64,000 nucleotides of DNA from Micromonospora sonchi (GCF_014646235.1 NZ_BMNB01000001.1:1-64000), one strand, 5' to 3'; positions 1-8,813 are shown, counted from the first letter of the stretch. Numbers and translations: made by a program. The notes: generated by a model not told the origin, from the letters alone.

Positions 1-163
1 CCAGCAGCATCCCGATCCGTTCCCGGGCGGTCTTCTTACCCCTGGCATGCTGCTTCTGCACCGCGCGGGCCGACCCGGCGTGTGCCGCTTCCTCGACCCG
101 ACGCGTCAGGTCCGCCAACTTACCCGCGGTGCTGTGGATGCTGATCCCCGCCTCGGTAGCCAC
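1..163 (-). CDS. Acyl-CoA carboxylase beta (carboxyltransferase) subunit, N-terminal part
   Basis: Only the first 54 codons are in the window; the gene continues past the left edge. The visible part reads as a GTG start at 163 followed by a stretch with [24 protein letters not shown] and TARERI, the usual N-terminus of actinobacterial acetyl/propionyl-CoA carboxylase carboxyltransferase subunits, which transfer CO2 from carboxybiotin to acyl-CoA. It is divergent from the biotin ligase gene at 240, which fits a shared role because the carboxylase holoenzyme needs biotinylation. A TATATT box at 170-175 lies six bases before the GTG, so the mRNA is probably leaderless. The substrate (acetyl or propionyl) cannot be told from this fragment. 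Confidence 0.85.
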   Translation of the reverse strand, partial: MATEAGISIHSTAGKLADLTRRVEEAAHAGSARAVQKQHARGKKTARERIGMLL

Positions 164-169
164 TCAGGG

Positions 170-175
170 AATATA
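170..175 (-). promoter_or_regulatory. -10 box of the acyl-CoA carboxylase gene (leaderless)
   Basis: Reads TATATT on the minus strand, six bases ahead of the GTG at 163, so transcription should begin at the start codon. No convincing -35 is seen. Confidence 0.6.
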
Positions 176-227
176 ACGATGGTTCAGGTCAGTCGACGGT
201 GTGCGGTGCGCCTCAGTGGCGCAGTCG

Positions 228-233
228 TAGGCT
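228..233 (+). promoter_or_regulatory. -10 box of birA (leaderless)
   Basis: TAGGCT followed by six bases and the ATG at 240. It lies about 55 bp from the opposing carboxylase -10 box, so the two divergent promoters are packed together. Confidence 0.6.
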
Positions 234-239
234 GGCGGG

Positions 240-1124
240 ATGCCGCGTTCGCCGTACACCGATCTGGATCGCCCGCCGCTGTCGGCGGCGCGGCTGCGCC
301 GGGCGCTGGTCGCGCCGTACGGCCCGTGGGCACGTTTGGAGCTGCGTACCGAGACCGGCTCCACCAACGCCGATGTCACCGCGGCAGCCCAGGCCGGGGA
401 GCCGGAGGGCCTGGTCGTGGTCGCCGAGCAGCAGACCGCGGGGCGGGGGCGGCGCGGGCGGGCCTGGCAGTCACCGCCGCGCGCCGGCATCGCGACCAGC
501 GTGCTGCTGCGGCCCGGACAGGCCGCTCCGGACCGCGGCTGGCTGCCCGCACCACCCGCGAGGTACGGCTGGCTGCCGTTGCTGGCCGGCGTGGCGCTGG
601 TCGAGGCGGTGAACCGGTTGGCCGAGCTGGACGCCGTCCTGAAGTGGCCGAACGACCTGCTCATCGGCGGGGCCAAGTGCGCCGGGATCCTCGCCGAGGC
701 GGTGCCCGGCCCCATGCCCGGCGACCCGCCCGCGGTCGTGCTCGGTGTCGGGCTGAACGTCACGCTGCGCGCCGACGAGTTGCCGGAACACCCGACCGGT
801 CTGCCGGCCACCTCGCTGCACCTGGCCGGCGCCACCGCCACCGACCGGGATCCGCTGCTGCGCGCGCTGCTCCGCTCCCTCGCCGACTGGTACGCCCGCT
901 GGCGGTCCGCTGGCGGCGACGCGACGGCCAGCGGCCTGCGCGACGCGTACCTGGCGGTGTGTGACACCGTCGGCCGCGAGGTCCGCGCCCTGCTTCCCGA
1001 CGGCACCACCCGCATCGGCACCGCCACCACCATCGACCAGGACGGCCACCTACTCCTGACCACCCCCCCTCCCACCCCCACTACCCACTCCATCCCCGCC
1101 GCCGACCTCCTCCACCTCCGCTGA
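240..1124 (+). CDS. birA: Biotin--[acetyl-CoA-carboxylase] ligase
   Basis: Activates biotin to biotinyl-AMP and attaches it to the biotin-carboxyl-carrier domain of carboxylases in the cytoplasm. The 294-residue protein has the BPL_LplA catalytic domain with TGSTNAD near residue 40, the GRGRRGRAW biotin-AMP loop near residue 70 and KWPNDLL near residue 140; a C-terminal BPL_C domain follows. There is no N-terminal winged-helix DNA-binding domain, so this is a monofunctional ligase and not a BirA-type repressor. The start is fixed by a TAGGCT box six bases upstream. It is divergent from the acyl-CoA carboxylase beta gene. The last 60 bases are very C-rich (Thr/Pro-coding), unlike the rest of the gene. 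Confidence 0.95.
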   Translation: MPRSPYTDLDRPPLSAARLRRALVAPYGPWARLELRTETGSTNADVTAAAQAGEPEGLVVVAEQQTAGRGRRGRAWQSPPRAGIATSVLLRPGQAAPDRGWLPAPPARYGWLPLLAGVALVEAVNRLAELDAVLKWPNDLLIGGAKCAGILAEAVPGPMPGDPPAVVLGVGLNVTLRADELPEHPTGLPATSLHLAGATATDRDPLLRALLRSLADWYARWRSAGGDATASGLRDAYLAVCDTVGREVRALLPDGTTRIGTATTIDQDGHLLLTTPPPTPTTHSIPAADLLHLR

Positions 1125-1140
1125 CCCCCACCTCCTCGCC

Positions 1141-1208
1141 GATCTTGCACTTTTTGTCGGGGCAAATCGGGCCGTACGCTGCAAAACGGCGACCGAAAGT
1201 GCAAGATC
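1141..1208. repeat. 68-bp hairpin element, copy A
   Basis: Begins GATCTTGCAC and ends GTGCAAGATC; the two 19-base ends pair with few mismatches around a 30-base loop. The same element with identical length is at 19103-19170 and 61185-61252. Here it lies between birA and the PH-domain gene, both on the plus strand, where it could also stop transcription. The loop has its own small stem (GCCGT/ACGGC). Confidence 0.85.
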
Positions 1209-1304
1209 GCGGAGTCCGGAGGGTGGCGCGTGGCCGGGTGGTGGATGTGGCGAGTGGCGGTGGGGGGTTAGCGTCTGCGCGTCCGGTTCTGCGAGGAGGT
1301 TTCC

Positions 1305-1862
1305 GTGGCGTTTCCCGAGGACGTGCTCACCGAGGACGAGCACGTCGTGCTGCACCTGCACCCACACTGGAAGGCCCTGATCCGGCCGGTGGCGGTGCTG
1401 GTGCTCGCCATCGCCGCGGTGGCGGCCGGTGTCCTGTTTCTCCCCTCCGGCGGGGGTGGCTCGATAACGCTCGCCGTGATCGGTGGCCTGTCCGTGCTGG
1501 CGGTGTTGTGCCTGACCCTCTGGCCCTACATCTCCTGGCGCACCACGCACTACCTGTTCACCAACGAGCGGGTGGTGCTCCAGCACGGGGTCTTCTCCCG
1601 GGAACGGCGGGACATCCCGCTCAGTCGGGTCAACGACCACTCGATGAACCAGCGTTTCGCCGGGCGCCTGCTGGGCTACGGCACCCTGACCATCGAGTCG
1701 GCCGGTGAGCGGGGCCAGTCCGTGCTGGTCGACGTGCCGAAGGTGGACCGGGTCCAGACGAAGCTCTACGAACTCGTCGAGGCGTTCCACGACAAGCACT
1801 CGCTGGGCGACGGTGAGTTGCGCGAGATCCTCGCCGAGCGCGACCGGAGTGCCGGTGCCTGA
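1305..1862 (+). CDS. PH-domain (bPH2/DUF304, YdbS-like) membrane protein
   Basis: A 185-residue protein with two membrane helices (about residues 26-46 and 54-74) followed by a bacterial pleckstrin-homology-like domain; the segment beginning HYLFTNERVVLQHGVF is the typical entry to bPH2 domains. The start is a GTG preceded by GAGGAGG, one of the better ribosome binding sites in the window. The function of this family in actinobacteria is unknown; it is usually linked to the membrane or stress responses. It stands alone between birA and the convergent gtrA gene. Confidence 0.85.
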   Translation: MAFPEDVLTEDEHVVLHLHPHWKALIRPVAVLVLAIAAVAAGVLFLPSGGGGSITLAVIGGLSVLAVLCLTLWPYISWRTTHYLFTNERVVLQHGVFSRERRDIPLSRVNDHSMNQRFAGRLLGYGTLTIESAGERGQSVLVDVPKVDRVQTKLYELVEAFHDKHSLGDGELREILAERDRSAGA

Positions 1863-1925
1863 CCAACCCGTCGACCTCTTGCCCGGCTGACCCGCACGCC
1901 CGCCGGTCAAACGAGGGCGGTCGGG

Positions 1926-2639
1926 TCAGCGGCGGCGGAAGCGGCGTGACGTCGGGGCGGCCTGGAATTGGGCCAGTTCGGCTTCGAAGTCCCTGTCCAG
2001 CGCTGCGGTCAGTTCGGCCTCGGTACTCAGCGACCTGGCCCTGGGCTGGAGCGGCCGGGGGGTGAGGCCCGGCTGCCCGGCCGGTGGCTCCTCTTCCTCC
2101 AACTCCGTGACGGACTCGGCGAGGTCGGCGACGGGGTCCATCCCGGCCATCGTGTCCCACTCGTCGCGCGGCAGGCCCTGCCACGTCTGAGCGGCCTCCG
2201 GGGGCGCCGCGGGCTGGAAGACGAAGGTGCGGTACGACCAGAAGCGGAACAGGGTCGCCAGCACCACACCGCCGGTCTTGGCGATGTTCAACGCCAACAG
2301 GCCGGTCACGCCCAGTCCGTACTTGGCGGCGGCGAGTACGCCGAGTTCGATCAGCAGGCCCACACCGTTGAAAAAGAAGAAAAGAACGTATTCGCGACGT
2401 AGGGCAGATTTAGGACGATCCCGGTACGTCCAGTGCCGATTCATCAGATACGACGTGATGGTCGCCACCACGGTGGCAACCGCCGTCGCCTTCAGTTGGC
2501 CGTCGACGAAAACGGTGAGTGCAAGCGCGTTGAACACGGCGTAATTGATGACCGTGTTGATGCCGCCGACCAGGCCGAATTTGAACGCCTCGTGGAGAAA
2601 CTTCTGCCAGCGCTCAGGCAGCAGTCGGGCGAGAGGCAT
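1926..2639 (-). CDS. GtrA family membrane protein, with long acidic C-terminal tail
   Basis: GtrA-like proteins have four membrane helices and are thought to move lipid-linked sugars or support cell-surface polysaccharide assembly. Here four hydrophobic segments fill roughly the first 135 residues, ending in the family signature FRFWSYRTFVF. A hydrophilic, Glu-rich tail of about 95 residues follows, which is unusual for a family normally near 130-150 residues. The start is taken at the ATG at 2639 because a TAAGGT box ends seven bases before it; a GTG at 2648 would overlap that box. A second gtrA gene lies 63 bp upstream in the same orientation. Confidence 0.85.
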   Translation of the reverse strand: MPLARLLPERWQKFLHEAFKFGLVGGINTVINYAVFNALALTVFVDGQLKATAVATVVATITSYLMNRHWTYRDRPKSALRREYVLFFFFNGVGLLIELGVLAAAKYGLGVTGLLALNIAKTGGVVLATLFRFWSYRTFVFQPAAPPEAAQTWQGLPRDEWDTMAGMDPVADLAESVTELEEEEPPAGQPGLTPRPLQPRARSLSTEAELTAALDRDFEAELAQFQAAPTSRRFRRR

Positions 2640-2646
2640 GGAAAAC

Positions 2647-2652
2647 ACCTTA
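2647..2652 (-). promoter_or_regulatory. -10 box of the first gtrA gene
   Basis: TAAGGT on the minus strand, seven bases before the ATG at 2639. It decides the start codon against the upstream GTG. Confidence 0.5.
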
Positions 2653-2702
2653 GGGCAGTGGGCTGAGGTCGGCTGGTTTCGTCCGGGTCGGTGGGCGACA
2701 GC

Positions 2703-3230
2703 TCACGCCCGGGGATCCCGGTTCACTTCCGCGACGGTTGGAGTTCCCGGTTCCACGAAGACGAACCGCCGGTACGACCAGAAGCGGAACATCGTCCCGA
2801 GCCCGGTGCCCACGACGTAGCTGGCGATGTTGTCGGCGAGTCGGTTCTGGAAGATCTCCGGCCAGATGCTGCCGAGCCCGTACCGGCTGATGGCCAGGCA
2901 GGCGACCGCGATGCCCAGGCCGACCGCGTTGAAGACGAAGAACAGGGCGTACTCACGGGCCGGGTTGGAGCGCTTGCGGTGCCGCCAGGTCCAGAACCGG
3001 TTGCCCAGGAAGGCGAAGGTCGCCGCGACCACCGTGGAGATGGTCTTCGCGGTGAGCTGCTCGACGCCCTGCGGGCCGATCAGGTAGTTGAACAGGACGA
3101 AGTCGAGGAGGAAGGCGACCCCGCCCACGGTGGCGAACTTGCTCAACTCCCGTACGAGATGACCGAACCGGTCCAGCAGCGAATGCACCAGGCCCGGGCG
3201 GGTCGGCGGGGAGTCGGACTCCCCGGTCAT
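2703..3230 (-). CDS. GtrA family membrane protein
   Basis: A 175-residue protein with four membrane helices and the same closing signature as its downstream neighbour (FRFWSYRRFVF), so the two are paralogues that arose side by side. It lacks the long tail of the neighbour. The ATG at 3230 gives a normal family length; the open frame runs further upstream to 3644 but that part is Arg/Ser-rich and does not look coding. A TACGCT box at about 3249-3254 would give a very short leader. A role in surface polysaccharide or lipid-linked sugar transport is inferred from the family only. Confidence 0.88.
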   Translation of the reverse strand: MTGESDSPPTRPGLVHSLLDRFGHLVRELSKFATVGGVAFLLDFVLFNYLIGPQGVEQLTAKTISTVVAATFAFLGNRFWTWRHRKRSNPAREYALFFVFNAVGLGIAVACLAISRYGLGSIWPEIFQNRLADNIASYVVGTGLGTMFRFWSYRRFVFVEPGTPTVAEVNRDPRA

Positions 3231-3655
3231 CGTGGCGGCCACCGTGCGAGCGTACCGGTTGGCGGCCACGTGGACGGGTAGCAACGGCCAGCGGGGGCCA
3301 CCGGGACGGCGAGACGAACGAGCACGAACGGAGCGTAACCGCCGGCTGTGGACTCCGGAGTTGCTTGTCCTCGCGGTCGTCTGGTCGCGGAGCCTCGGCA
3401 CCGGCCCGAGCCTGGCGCGCCCCAGCGAAGGTCCGCCGCAGGATTTGCGTGAAGCTGCGCGCGAAAGCGGGTAAAGGCTCGTGAAGCCGCAGCGTGGCCG
3501 TACCTTGTGCAGTTGTTCACAACCGGTCCCACTGACTGACGAGGTCCACCGGTTTACGCTGAGCCCAATCCCGGGTTTCCACGAGGCGACGCAGTGCGCC
3601 GCCGATACTCGTGCACTCCATAGACCGGTCAGCGTCGACCACAAGGAGATGTGTC
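3231..3655. other. 425-bp divergent intergenic region (gtrA / pckG)
   Basis: Holds the promoters of the divergent gtrA and pckG genes but no convincing small gene. The one clear structure is the inverted repeat AACCGGT (3521-3527) / ACCGGTT (3548-3554), separated by 20 bases, about 100 bp before pckG. Confidence 0.6.
3521..3554. promoter_or_regulatory. Inverted repeat upstream of pckG, possible operator
   Basis: AACCGGT and ACCGGTT form a perfect 7-bp inverted repeat whose centres lie about 27 bp apart. It is placed where a regulator of PEP carboxykinase could bind. No known binding consensus is matched with confidence. Confidence 0.3.
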
Positions 3656-5506
3656 ATGGTTGCTCCGGCCACCGTTCGGGGTATCGATCAGGCCCCGACT
3701 TCCCACCCCAAACTGCTCGCCTGGGTCCGTGAGGTCGCTGAACTGACCACCCCTGACCAGGTTGTCTGGGTGGACGGGTCCGATCAGGAATGGCGTCGGC
3801 TCACCGACGGGCTGGTCGAGGCGGGAACTCTCGTCCGCCTGAATCCCGAAAAGAAGCCCAACTCGTTCTACGCGCGGACGGATCCGACGGACGTCGCGCG
3901 GGTCGAGGAGCGTACGTTCATCTGCTCCGTCGACGAGGCGGACGCCGGACCCACCAACAACTGGATGGCGCCCGCCGAGATGAAGCGCGTCATGACGGAT
4001 CTGTACCGCGGTTCGATGCGTGGGCGGACGATGTACGTCATCCCGTTCGTCATGGGCCCGGTCGAGGCCGAGAACCCGATGTTCGGCGTGGAGATCACGG
4101 ACAGCCCGTACGTGGTCGCCTCCATGCGGATCATGACGCGGATGGGTGCCAAGATCCTTGAGGCGATGGGCGACGACGCGGACTTCGTACACGCGCTGCA
4201 CTCGATCGGCGCGCCGCTGGCCCCGGGGCAGCAGGACATCGTCTGGCCGTGCAACGACACGAAGTACATCTCGCACTTCCCGGAGACCCGGGAGATCTGG
4301 TCCTTCGGCTCCGGCTACGGAGGCAACTCACTGCTCGGCAAGAAGTGCTACTCGCTGCGGATCGCCAGTGTGATGGGACGCGACGAGGGCTGGCTCGCCG
4401 AGCACATGCTGATTCTCAAGATCACCTCCCCGGAGGGGCGGGTCTACCACGTCGCCGGGGCGTTCCCCTCGGCCTGTGGCAAGACCAACCTGGCCATGCT
4501 CGAGCCGACCATCCCGGGCTGGAAGGTCGAGACGATCGGCGACGACATCGCCTGGATGCGGTTCGGCCCGGACGGCCGGCTGTACGCGGTCAACCCCGAG
4601 TACGGCCTCTTCGGCGTCGCGCCGGGCACCGGGTGGAAGAGCAACGCCAACGCGATGCGGACGCTGGACCGGGGCAATTCCATCTTCACCAATGTCGGCC
4701 TCACCGACGACGGGGACGTCTGGTGGGAGGGCATGGGTGACCCGCCCGCCCACCTGATCGACTGGAAGGGCCGGGACTGGACGCCGGAGAGCGATGAGCT
4801 CTCCTCGCACGCCAACAGCCGGTTCTGCACCCCGATCACGCAGTGCCCGATCCTCGCCGAGGACTACTACAACCCCAACGGGGTGCCGATCGACGCGATC
4901 CTGTTCGGCGGCCGGCGCCGCGACACCGTTCCGCTGGTGACCGAGGCCCGGGACTGGGCGCACGGCGTCTACCTGGGCGCCACGCTCTCCTCGGAGACCA
5001 CCGCCGCCGCCTCCGGCGCGGTGGGCGTGGTCCGCCGCGACCCGATGGCGATGTTGCCGTTCATCGGCTACCACGCCGGCGACTACTTCCGGCACTGGAT
5101 CGAGATGAGCAAGGGTGCCGACGGCGACGAGTCGAAGCTGCCGCGGATCTACTACGTCAACTGGTTCCGCAAGGACCCGGAGGGCAACTTCCTCTGGCCC
5201 GGCTTCGGCGAGAACGCCCGGGTGCTCAAGTGGATCATCGAGCGGATCGAGGGCCGGGCGGACGCCGTGGAGACCCCGATCGGGATGGTCCCCGCGCCGG
5301 ACGCCCTCGACGTCGAGGGCCTGGACATGACCCCGGAGGACGTCCGGATCGCCCTGAAGGTCGACCCGGGCGAGTGGCGGAACGAACTGCCGCTCGTCAC
5401 CGAGTGGTTCGAGAAGTTCGGCGACAAGCTGCCCGGCGTGCTGTGGGCCGAGTTGGACGCCCTGCGGGCCCGACTCGACGCGGAGCAGCCGCAGCGGGGG
5501 GTGTGA
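3656..5506 (+). CDS. pckG: Phosphoenolpyruvate carboxykinase (GTP)
   Basis: Converts oxaloacetate and GTP to PEP, GDP and CO2, the entry step of gluconeogenesis. The 616-residue protein has the normal length for the GTP family. Visible motifs are the P-loop with its reactive cysteine, [12 protein letters not shown] (about residues 270-281), the metal/substrate region [10 protein letters not shown] (about residue 296) and [13 protein letters not shown] near residue 385. The ATG at 3656 is chosen because AAGGAG lies eight bases upstream; an in-frame GTG at 3611 has no such site. A strong hairpin follows the gene. With ppc at 28 kb and eno at 43 kb, the window carries three enzymes that meet at PEP. 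Confidence 0.97.
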   Translation: MVAPATVRGIDQAPTSHPKLLAWVREVAELTTPDQVVWVDGSDQEWRRLTDGLVEAGTLVRLNPEKKPNSFYARTDPTDVARVEERTFICSVDEADAGPTNNWMAPAEMKRVMTDLYRGSMRGRTMYVIPFVMGPVEAENPMFGVEITDSPYVVASMRIMTRMGAKILEAMGDDADFVHALHSIGAPLAPGQQDIVWPCNDTKYISHFPETREIWSFGSGYGGNSLLGKKCYSLRIASVMGRDEGWLAEHMLILKITSPEGRVYHVAGAFPSACGKTNLAMLEPTIPGWKVETIGDDIAWMRFGPDGRLYAVNPEYGLFGVAPGTGWKSNANAMRTLDRGNSIFTNVGLTDDGDVWWEGMGDPPAHLIDWKGRDWTPESDELSSHANSRFCTPITQCPILAEDYYNPNGVPIDAILFGGRRRDTVPLVTEARDWAHGVYLGATLSSETTAAASGAVGVVRRDPMAMLPFIGYHAGDYFRHWIEMSKGADGDESKLPRIYYVNWFRKDPEGNFLWPGFGENARVLKWIIERIEGRADAVETPIGMVPAPDALDVEGLDMTPEDVRIALKVDPGEWRNELPLVTEWFEKFGDKLPGVLWAELDALRARLDAEQPQRGV

Positions 5507-5541
5507 TTCACGCCCGGTCCGGGCAGCATCGAATGCCATGA

Positions 5542-5576
5542 GGACGGCCGCCGAGACCGAGGTCCGGCGGCCGTCC
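5542..5576 (+). terminator. Hairpin terminator after pckG
   Basis: An 11-bp perfect stem (GGACGGCCGCC / GGCGGCCGTCC) with a 13-base loop, 36 bases after the pckG stop. There is no U-tract, which is usual for this GC content. Confidence 0.75.
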
Positions 5577-5611
5577 GCCGGGGGCTATCGGGGATACCGG
5601 AGGAGGGGGAG

Positions 5612-6754
5612 ATGCGCGACGAGTTCGACGTGGTGGTGGTCGGGGCGGGGCCGGCCGGGGCGGCTGCCGCGTTGGCGGCCCGGCGGGCAGGGGCCGGTGT
5701 GCTCCTGCTGGACCGCGCCGACTTCCCGCGGGACAAGGCGTGCGGTGACGGCATCGCCGCGCACGCCCTGGACGTACTCGCCGAACTGGGGGTGGCCGAC
5801 GCCGTGGCCGGCCATCCGCCGGTGCCGGCGCTGCGGCTGGTCGCCCCGGGTGGCGGTGCGGTGGCCCGGGCGCTGCCGAGGCCCGCGTACACGGTGCCGC
5901 GGCAGGTCTTCGACGCCCGGCTGGTGGCGGCGGCGGTCGACGCCGGTGCGCTGCTGCGCCGTCGTGCGGTGCGCCGGGTCGAGGCGCGGCCCGATCGGGT
6001 GGTACTCGACGGTGAGATCTCCGCGCGGGTGCTCGTCGGCGCGGACGGCGCCGGGTCCGTGGTCCGCCGGGCGTTGGGTCAGCGCGCCAATCCCGATCGT
6101 CACCTGGCGCTGGCGATCCGGGGATACGCACCCGCACCGCCCGGTCCGCCGGTGCAGCTCATCGTCACCTCGGCCGCCCGTTGGCCGGCGTACGCCTGGT
6201 CCTTTCCGATCGGTGACGGCCGCGCGAACGTCGGTTACGGGGAGGTGCTGCGGGGTGAGGCGCTGAGCCGGGCCCATCTGCTCGACCGGCTCGCCGCCCT
6301 GCTACCCGGCACCGAACCGGGAAGGGTGACCGGGCTGCGGGCCCACCACCTGCCGCTGTCCACCTTCCGGCCGGTGCCCGGACGCGGTCGGGTACTCCTC
6401 GCCGGCGACGCGCTGTCGCTGATCAACCCGTTCACCGGTGAGGGGATCTTCTACGCGCTGCGCTCCGGCGCCCTCGCCGGCGTGGCCGCGGCCAGCGCAC
6501 CCGAGCAGGCCGCCCGGCGGTACGCGCTGACGCTGCGCCGCCGGCTCGGTACCCACCTGTGGCACAGCTCGATGGCGGCCTGGCTGGCCCGGCATGTCCG
6601 GATCGTCGACGCGGCGGTGCGGGCGGCCGGTCGGGACGAGCGGGTCTTCGACACGGTGGTCGAACTGGGGCTGGGCGATGGTCTGCTGAACGGGAGGACG
6701 TTGGGACTGATCGCTCTCGGCCTCTCGGCGCGGCATCGGCCACCGACACACTGA
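5612..6754 (+). CDS. Geranylgeranyl reductase family FAD-dependent oxidoreductase
   Basis: A 380-residue flavoprotein. The N-terminal dinucleotide fold VVVVGAGPAGAAAA (residues 7-20), the DKACGDGI segment (about residue 46) and the second FAD motif GDALSLINPFTGEGI (about residue 270) are typical of the geranylgeranyl reductase/menaquinone reductase group that saturates isoprenoid double bonds. It is preceded by GGAGGGGGAG. The next gene, 30 bp on, is a cis-prenyltransferase, so the likely substrate is an isoprenoid chain such as a lipid carrier or menaquinone side chain. That assignment is inference; related enzymes also hydroxylate or halogenate other substrates. Confidence 0.85.
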   Translation: MRDEFDVVVVGAGPAGAAAALAARRAGAGVLLLDRADFPRDKACGDGIAAHALDVLAELGVADAVAGHPPVPALRLVAPGGGAVARALPRPAYTVPRQVFDARLVAAAVDAGALLRRRAVRRVEARPDRVVLDGEISARVLVGADGAGSVVRRALGQRANPDRHLALAIRGYAPAPPGPPVQLIVTSAARWPAYAWSFPIGDGRANVGYGEVLRGEALSRAHLLDRLAALLPGTEPGRVTGLRAHHLPLSTFRPVPGRGRVLLAGDALSLINPFTGEGIFYALRSGALAGVAAASAPEQAARRYALTLRRRLGTHLWHSSMAAWLARHVRIVDAAVRAAGRDERVFDTVVELGLGDGLLNGRTLGLIALGLSARHRPPTH

Positions 6755-6771
6755 TCCGCGTGCCGGCTCGC

Positions 6772-6777
6772 TACTCT
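6772..6777 (+). promoter_or_regulatory. -10 box of the cis-prenyltransferase gene
   Basis: TACTCT, seven bases before the ATG at 6785. It favours that ATG over the GTG at 6782 and suggests a leaderless transcript even though the upstream gene is close. Confidence 0.5.
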
Positions 6778-6784
6778 GCAAGTG

Positions 6785-7555
6785 ATGACTCTGCGGAAAC
6801 TTCTCTACTCCGTGTACGAGCGGCGGCTGACGGCCAAGCTCGCGGGTTGCCCGGTGCCCCGTCACGTCGGCGTGATGTGTGACGGCAACCGCAGGTGGGC
6901 CCGGGAGATGGGCTTTGTCGACCCGAACGACGGGCACCGCATGGGCGCCGAGCGGATAAAGGAGCTCCTGCGCTGGTGTGATGCGGCCGGCGTGGGGCAC
7001 GTGACGCTCTGGTTGCTCTCCACCGACAACCTGTCCCGGCCGGCGGCGGAGCTGGATCCGCTGCTCAAGATCATCGAGGATCTGACCACCGAGTTGGCCG
7101 AGGAGACCAATCCCTGGCGGCTGCGCATGGTGGGCGCGCTCGACGTCCTGCCGGCGGGCCTCGCGGCGGCCCTCAAGGCCGCCGAGGAGCGGACCCGGGA
7201 ACGCTCCGGCGCCGCCCAGGTGAACATCGCGGTCGGGTACGGCGGCCGGCGGGAGATCATCGACGCGGTGCGCTCGCTCCTGCTGGAACAGGCGGCGAAC
7301 GGCGGCACGCTGGAGGAACTGGCCGGGTCGCTGGACGCCGACGACATCTCGGAGCACCTGTACACCCGGGGCCTGCCGGATCCGGATCTGATCATCCGGA
7401 CCAGTGGGGAGCAGCGCCTCTCGGGCTTCATGCTCTGGCAGTCGGCGCATTCGGAGTTCTACTTCTGCGAACTGAACTGGCCGGACTTCCGCCGGGTCGA
7501 CTTTCTCCGCGCACTGCGCTCGTACGCGAACCGCCAGCGCCGCTACGGGGTCTGA
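6785..7555 (+). CDS. Isoprenyl transferase (cis-prenyltransferase, UppS family)
   Basis: Adds isopentenyl diphosphate units in cis configuration to an allylic diphosphate, making short Z-prenyl diphosphates or undecaprenyl/decaprenyl carriers for cell-wall synthesis. The 256-residue protein has the catalytic VMCDGNRRWA motif (about residues 30-39), the HxxG motif in GHRMGAERIKELL, and the late signature DLIIRTSGEQRLSGFMLWQ. Mycobacteria have two such enzymes, one making Z-farnesyl diphosphate and one extending it; the position near phoH, glpX and xseBA resembles that of the short-chain enzyme Rv1086, but product length cannot be read from sequence. It follows the reductase gene and converges on otsB, leaving 11 bp between their stops. 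Confidence 0.92.
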   Translation: MTLRKLLYSVYERRLTAKLAGCPVPRHVGVMCDGNRRWAREMGFVDPNDGHRMGAERIKELLRWCDAAGVGHVTLWLLSTDNLSRPAAELDPLLKIIEDLTTELAEETNPWRLRMVGALDVLPAGLAAALKAAEERTRERSGAAQVNIAVGYGGRREIIDAVRSLLLEQAANGGTLEELAGSLDADDISEHLYTRGLPDPDLIIRTSGEQRLSGFMLWQSAHSEFYFCELNWPDFRRVDFLRALRSYANRQRRYGV

Positions 7556-7566
7556 CCGGCCACCCC

Positions 7567-8391
7567 TCAGGTGAGGTGGTGGACGGCTGTGGTCAGGAAA
7601 TCACCCAGCGCGGCCGGCGAGTCGATGGTGAGATCGGCGGCCTCGGCCACCTCGTGCCCGGTCTCGGGGTTGGCGACGGCGACGCAGACGCCCAGGAAGT
7701 CCGGATCGGCGGCGGCCCGGGCCCGCAGCGCGGCGAACGCCTTGATGTCGGAGACGTCGTCGCCGAAGTACCAGGCTCCGCCCGTCCCCTGCACCAGTTC
7801 GTCGATCACCATGCCCTTGTCCCGGTCGACCGGCGGCTTGACCTCCAGCACCATCCGCCCGACCTGTACCCGTAGGCCGAGGCGTTCGGCCTGCGCGTGC
7901 CCCCACTCCTCGACGGTGGCGGCGAGGTGCGGTGCGGTGCGCCAGTGCAGGGCCACGGAGAGCCGCTTGTACTCGACGAGGGTGCCCGGCGGCAGCTCGG
8001 CGCGGGCCAGGTCGGCGAGTTGGGCCATGGTGGGCACCCACGGCAGGGCGGCCGGCTCGGTCACGGTGGGACCGCCGGAGTGGCTGTGCTCCAGGCCGTA
8101 GAGCCCGTAGAGGTCGACGCCGGGCAGCCCGTCGAAGTGGTCCCGGAGGAACTCCACCGGCCGGGCGGAGACGATCGCGACCCGCCGTACCACCCGGGCG
8201 AGTGCCTCGATGGCGGCCAACACCTTCGGTGCGGGCTGTACCTTCGTCGGATCGTCGGCGACCGGCGCGAGTGTGCCGTCGAAGTCGAAGAAGAGGATTG
8301 TCTCGGTCGCCCGGTCGGCGGTGGTTCGCCAGGCCAGGTCGGCGTTCAGCGGGATCTTCGGCTGGGAGCTGTTCAGGTTCAACGGTGGCAC
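7567..8391 (-). CDS. otsB: Trehalose-6-phosphate phosphatase
   Basis: HAD-type phosphatase releasing trehalose from trehalose 6-phosphate, the second step of the OtsAB route. Motif I FFDFDGTLAPV (about residue 35), motif II around VSARPVEFL and motif III FGDDVSDIKAF (about residue 220) are all present. The GTG at 8391 gives 274 residues, normal for the family; the open frame continues to 8802 but that part reads as Arg/Gly-rich noise. A TACGCT box seven bases upstream of this GTG supports it. otsA is not in the window. Confidence 0.93.
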   Translation of the reverse strand: MPPLNLNSSQPKIPLNADLAWRTTADRATETILFFDFDGTLAPVADDPTKVQPAPKVLAAIEALARVVRRVAIVSARPVEFLRDHFDGLPGVDLYGLYGLEHSHSGGPTVTEPAALPWVPTMAQLADLARAELPPGTLVEYKRLSVALHWRTAPHLAATVEEWGHAQAERLGLRVQVGRMVLEVKPPVDRDKGMVIDELVQGTGGAWYFGDDVSDIKAFAALRARAAADPDFLGVCVAVANPETGHEVAEAADLTIDSPAALGDFLTTAVHHLT

Positions 8392-8398
8392 GCGCGAC

Positions 8399-8404
8399 AG
8401 CGTA
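8399..8404 (-). promoter_or_regulatory. -10 box of otsB (leaderless)
   Basis: TACGCT on the minus strand, seven bases before the GTG at 8391. Confidence 0.5.
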
Positions 8405-8459
8405 CCCCGGGTTCCGCGGGTCAATCCCGGCGTGGAAGTTGCGCGCGGCGGCGGTGGGA

Positions 8460-8813
8460 TCAGCGTTCCGCGGCCCCCCGCCCTCGGCGTCCGAACGGCA
8501 CCACGGCTGCCTCCTGACCGTGGCTGAGCAGGTAACCCTCCACGAAACCGGTGTTCCGATCGCCGGTGTGCGCCTCGATTTCGCGGAGCCGCTCCACCAG
8601 GAACTCGGTGAGCGCGGTGAGCCGGTCGTTGAGCCGGTCGTGCAACTCGGCGACCACGGCCAGGATGACCGAGGTGCCTGCGGTGACGAGCGCGAGGAGG
8701 TTCACGAGCAGGGGTAACTCCCCGCCGTTCAGGGCCAGGGTCACCGCGTTTCCGGTGGCGCACAGCGTCAACGAGACCGTTGCGACCACGACTGTCAACC
8801 ACTTCAGGGTCAT
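8460..8813 (-). CDS. Small membrane protein of unknown function
   Basis: A 117-residue protein with two membrane helices (about residues 5-25 and 35-56), then a charged, helix-prone region (ELHDRLNDRLTALTEFLVER) and a basic C-terminus. I do not recognise the family. The ATG at 8813 is chosen because AAGGAGGG lies just upstream. The frame stays open to 9266, and an ATG near 9005 would add a further hydrophobic segment while overlapping the end of the regulator gene, so a longer form is possible. The order regulator then membrane protein on one strand suggests co-transcription. Confidence 0.7.
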   Translation of the reverse strand: MTLKWLTVVVATVSLTLCATGNAVTLALNGGELPLLVNLLALVTAGTSVILAVVAELHDRLNDRLTALTEFLVERLREIEAHTGDRNTGFVEGYLLSHGQEAAVVPFGRRGRGAAER

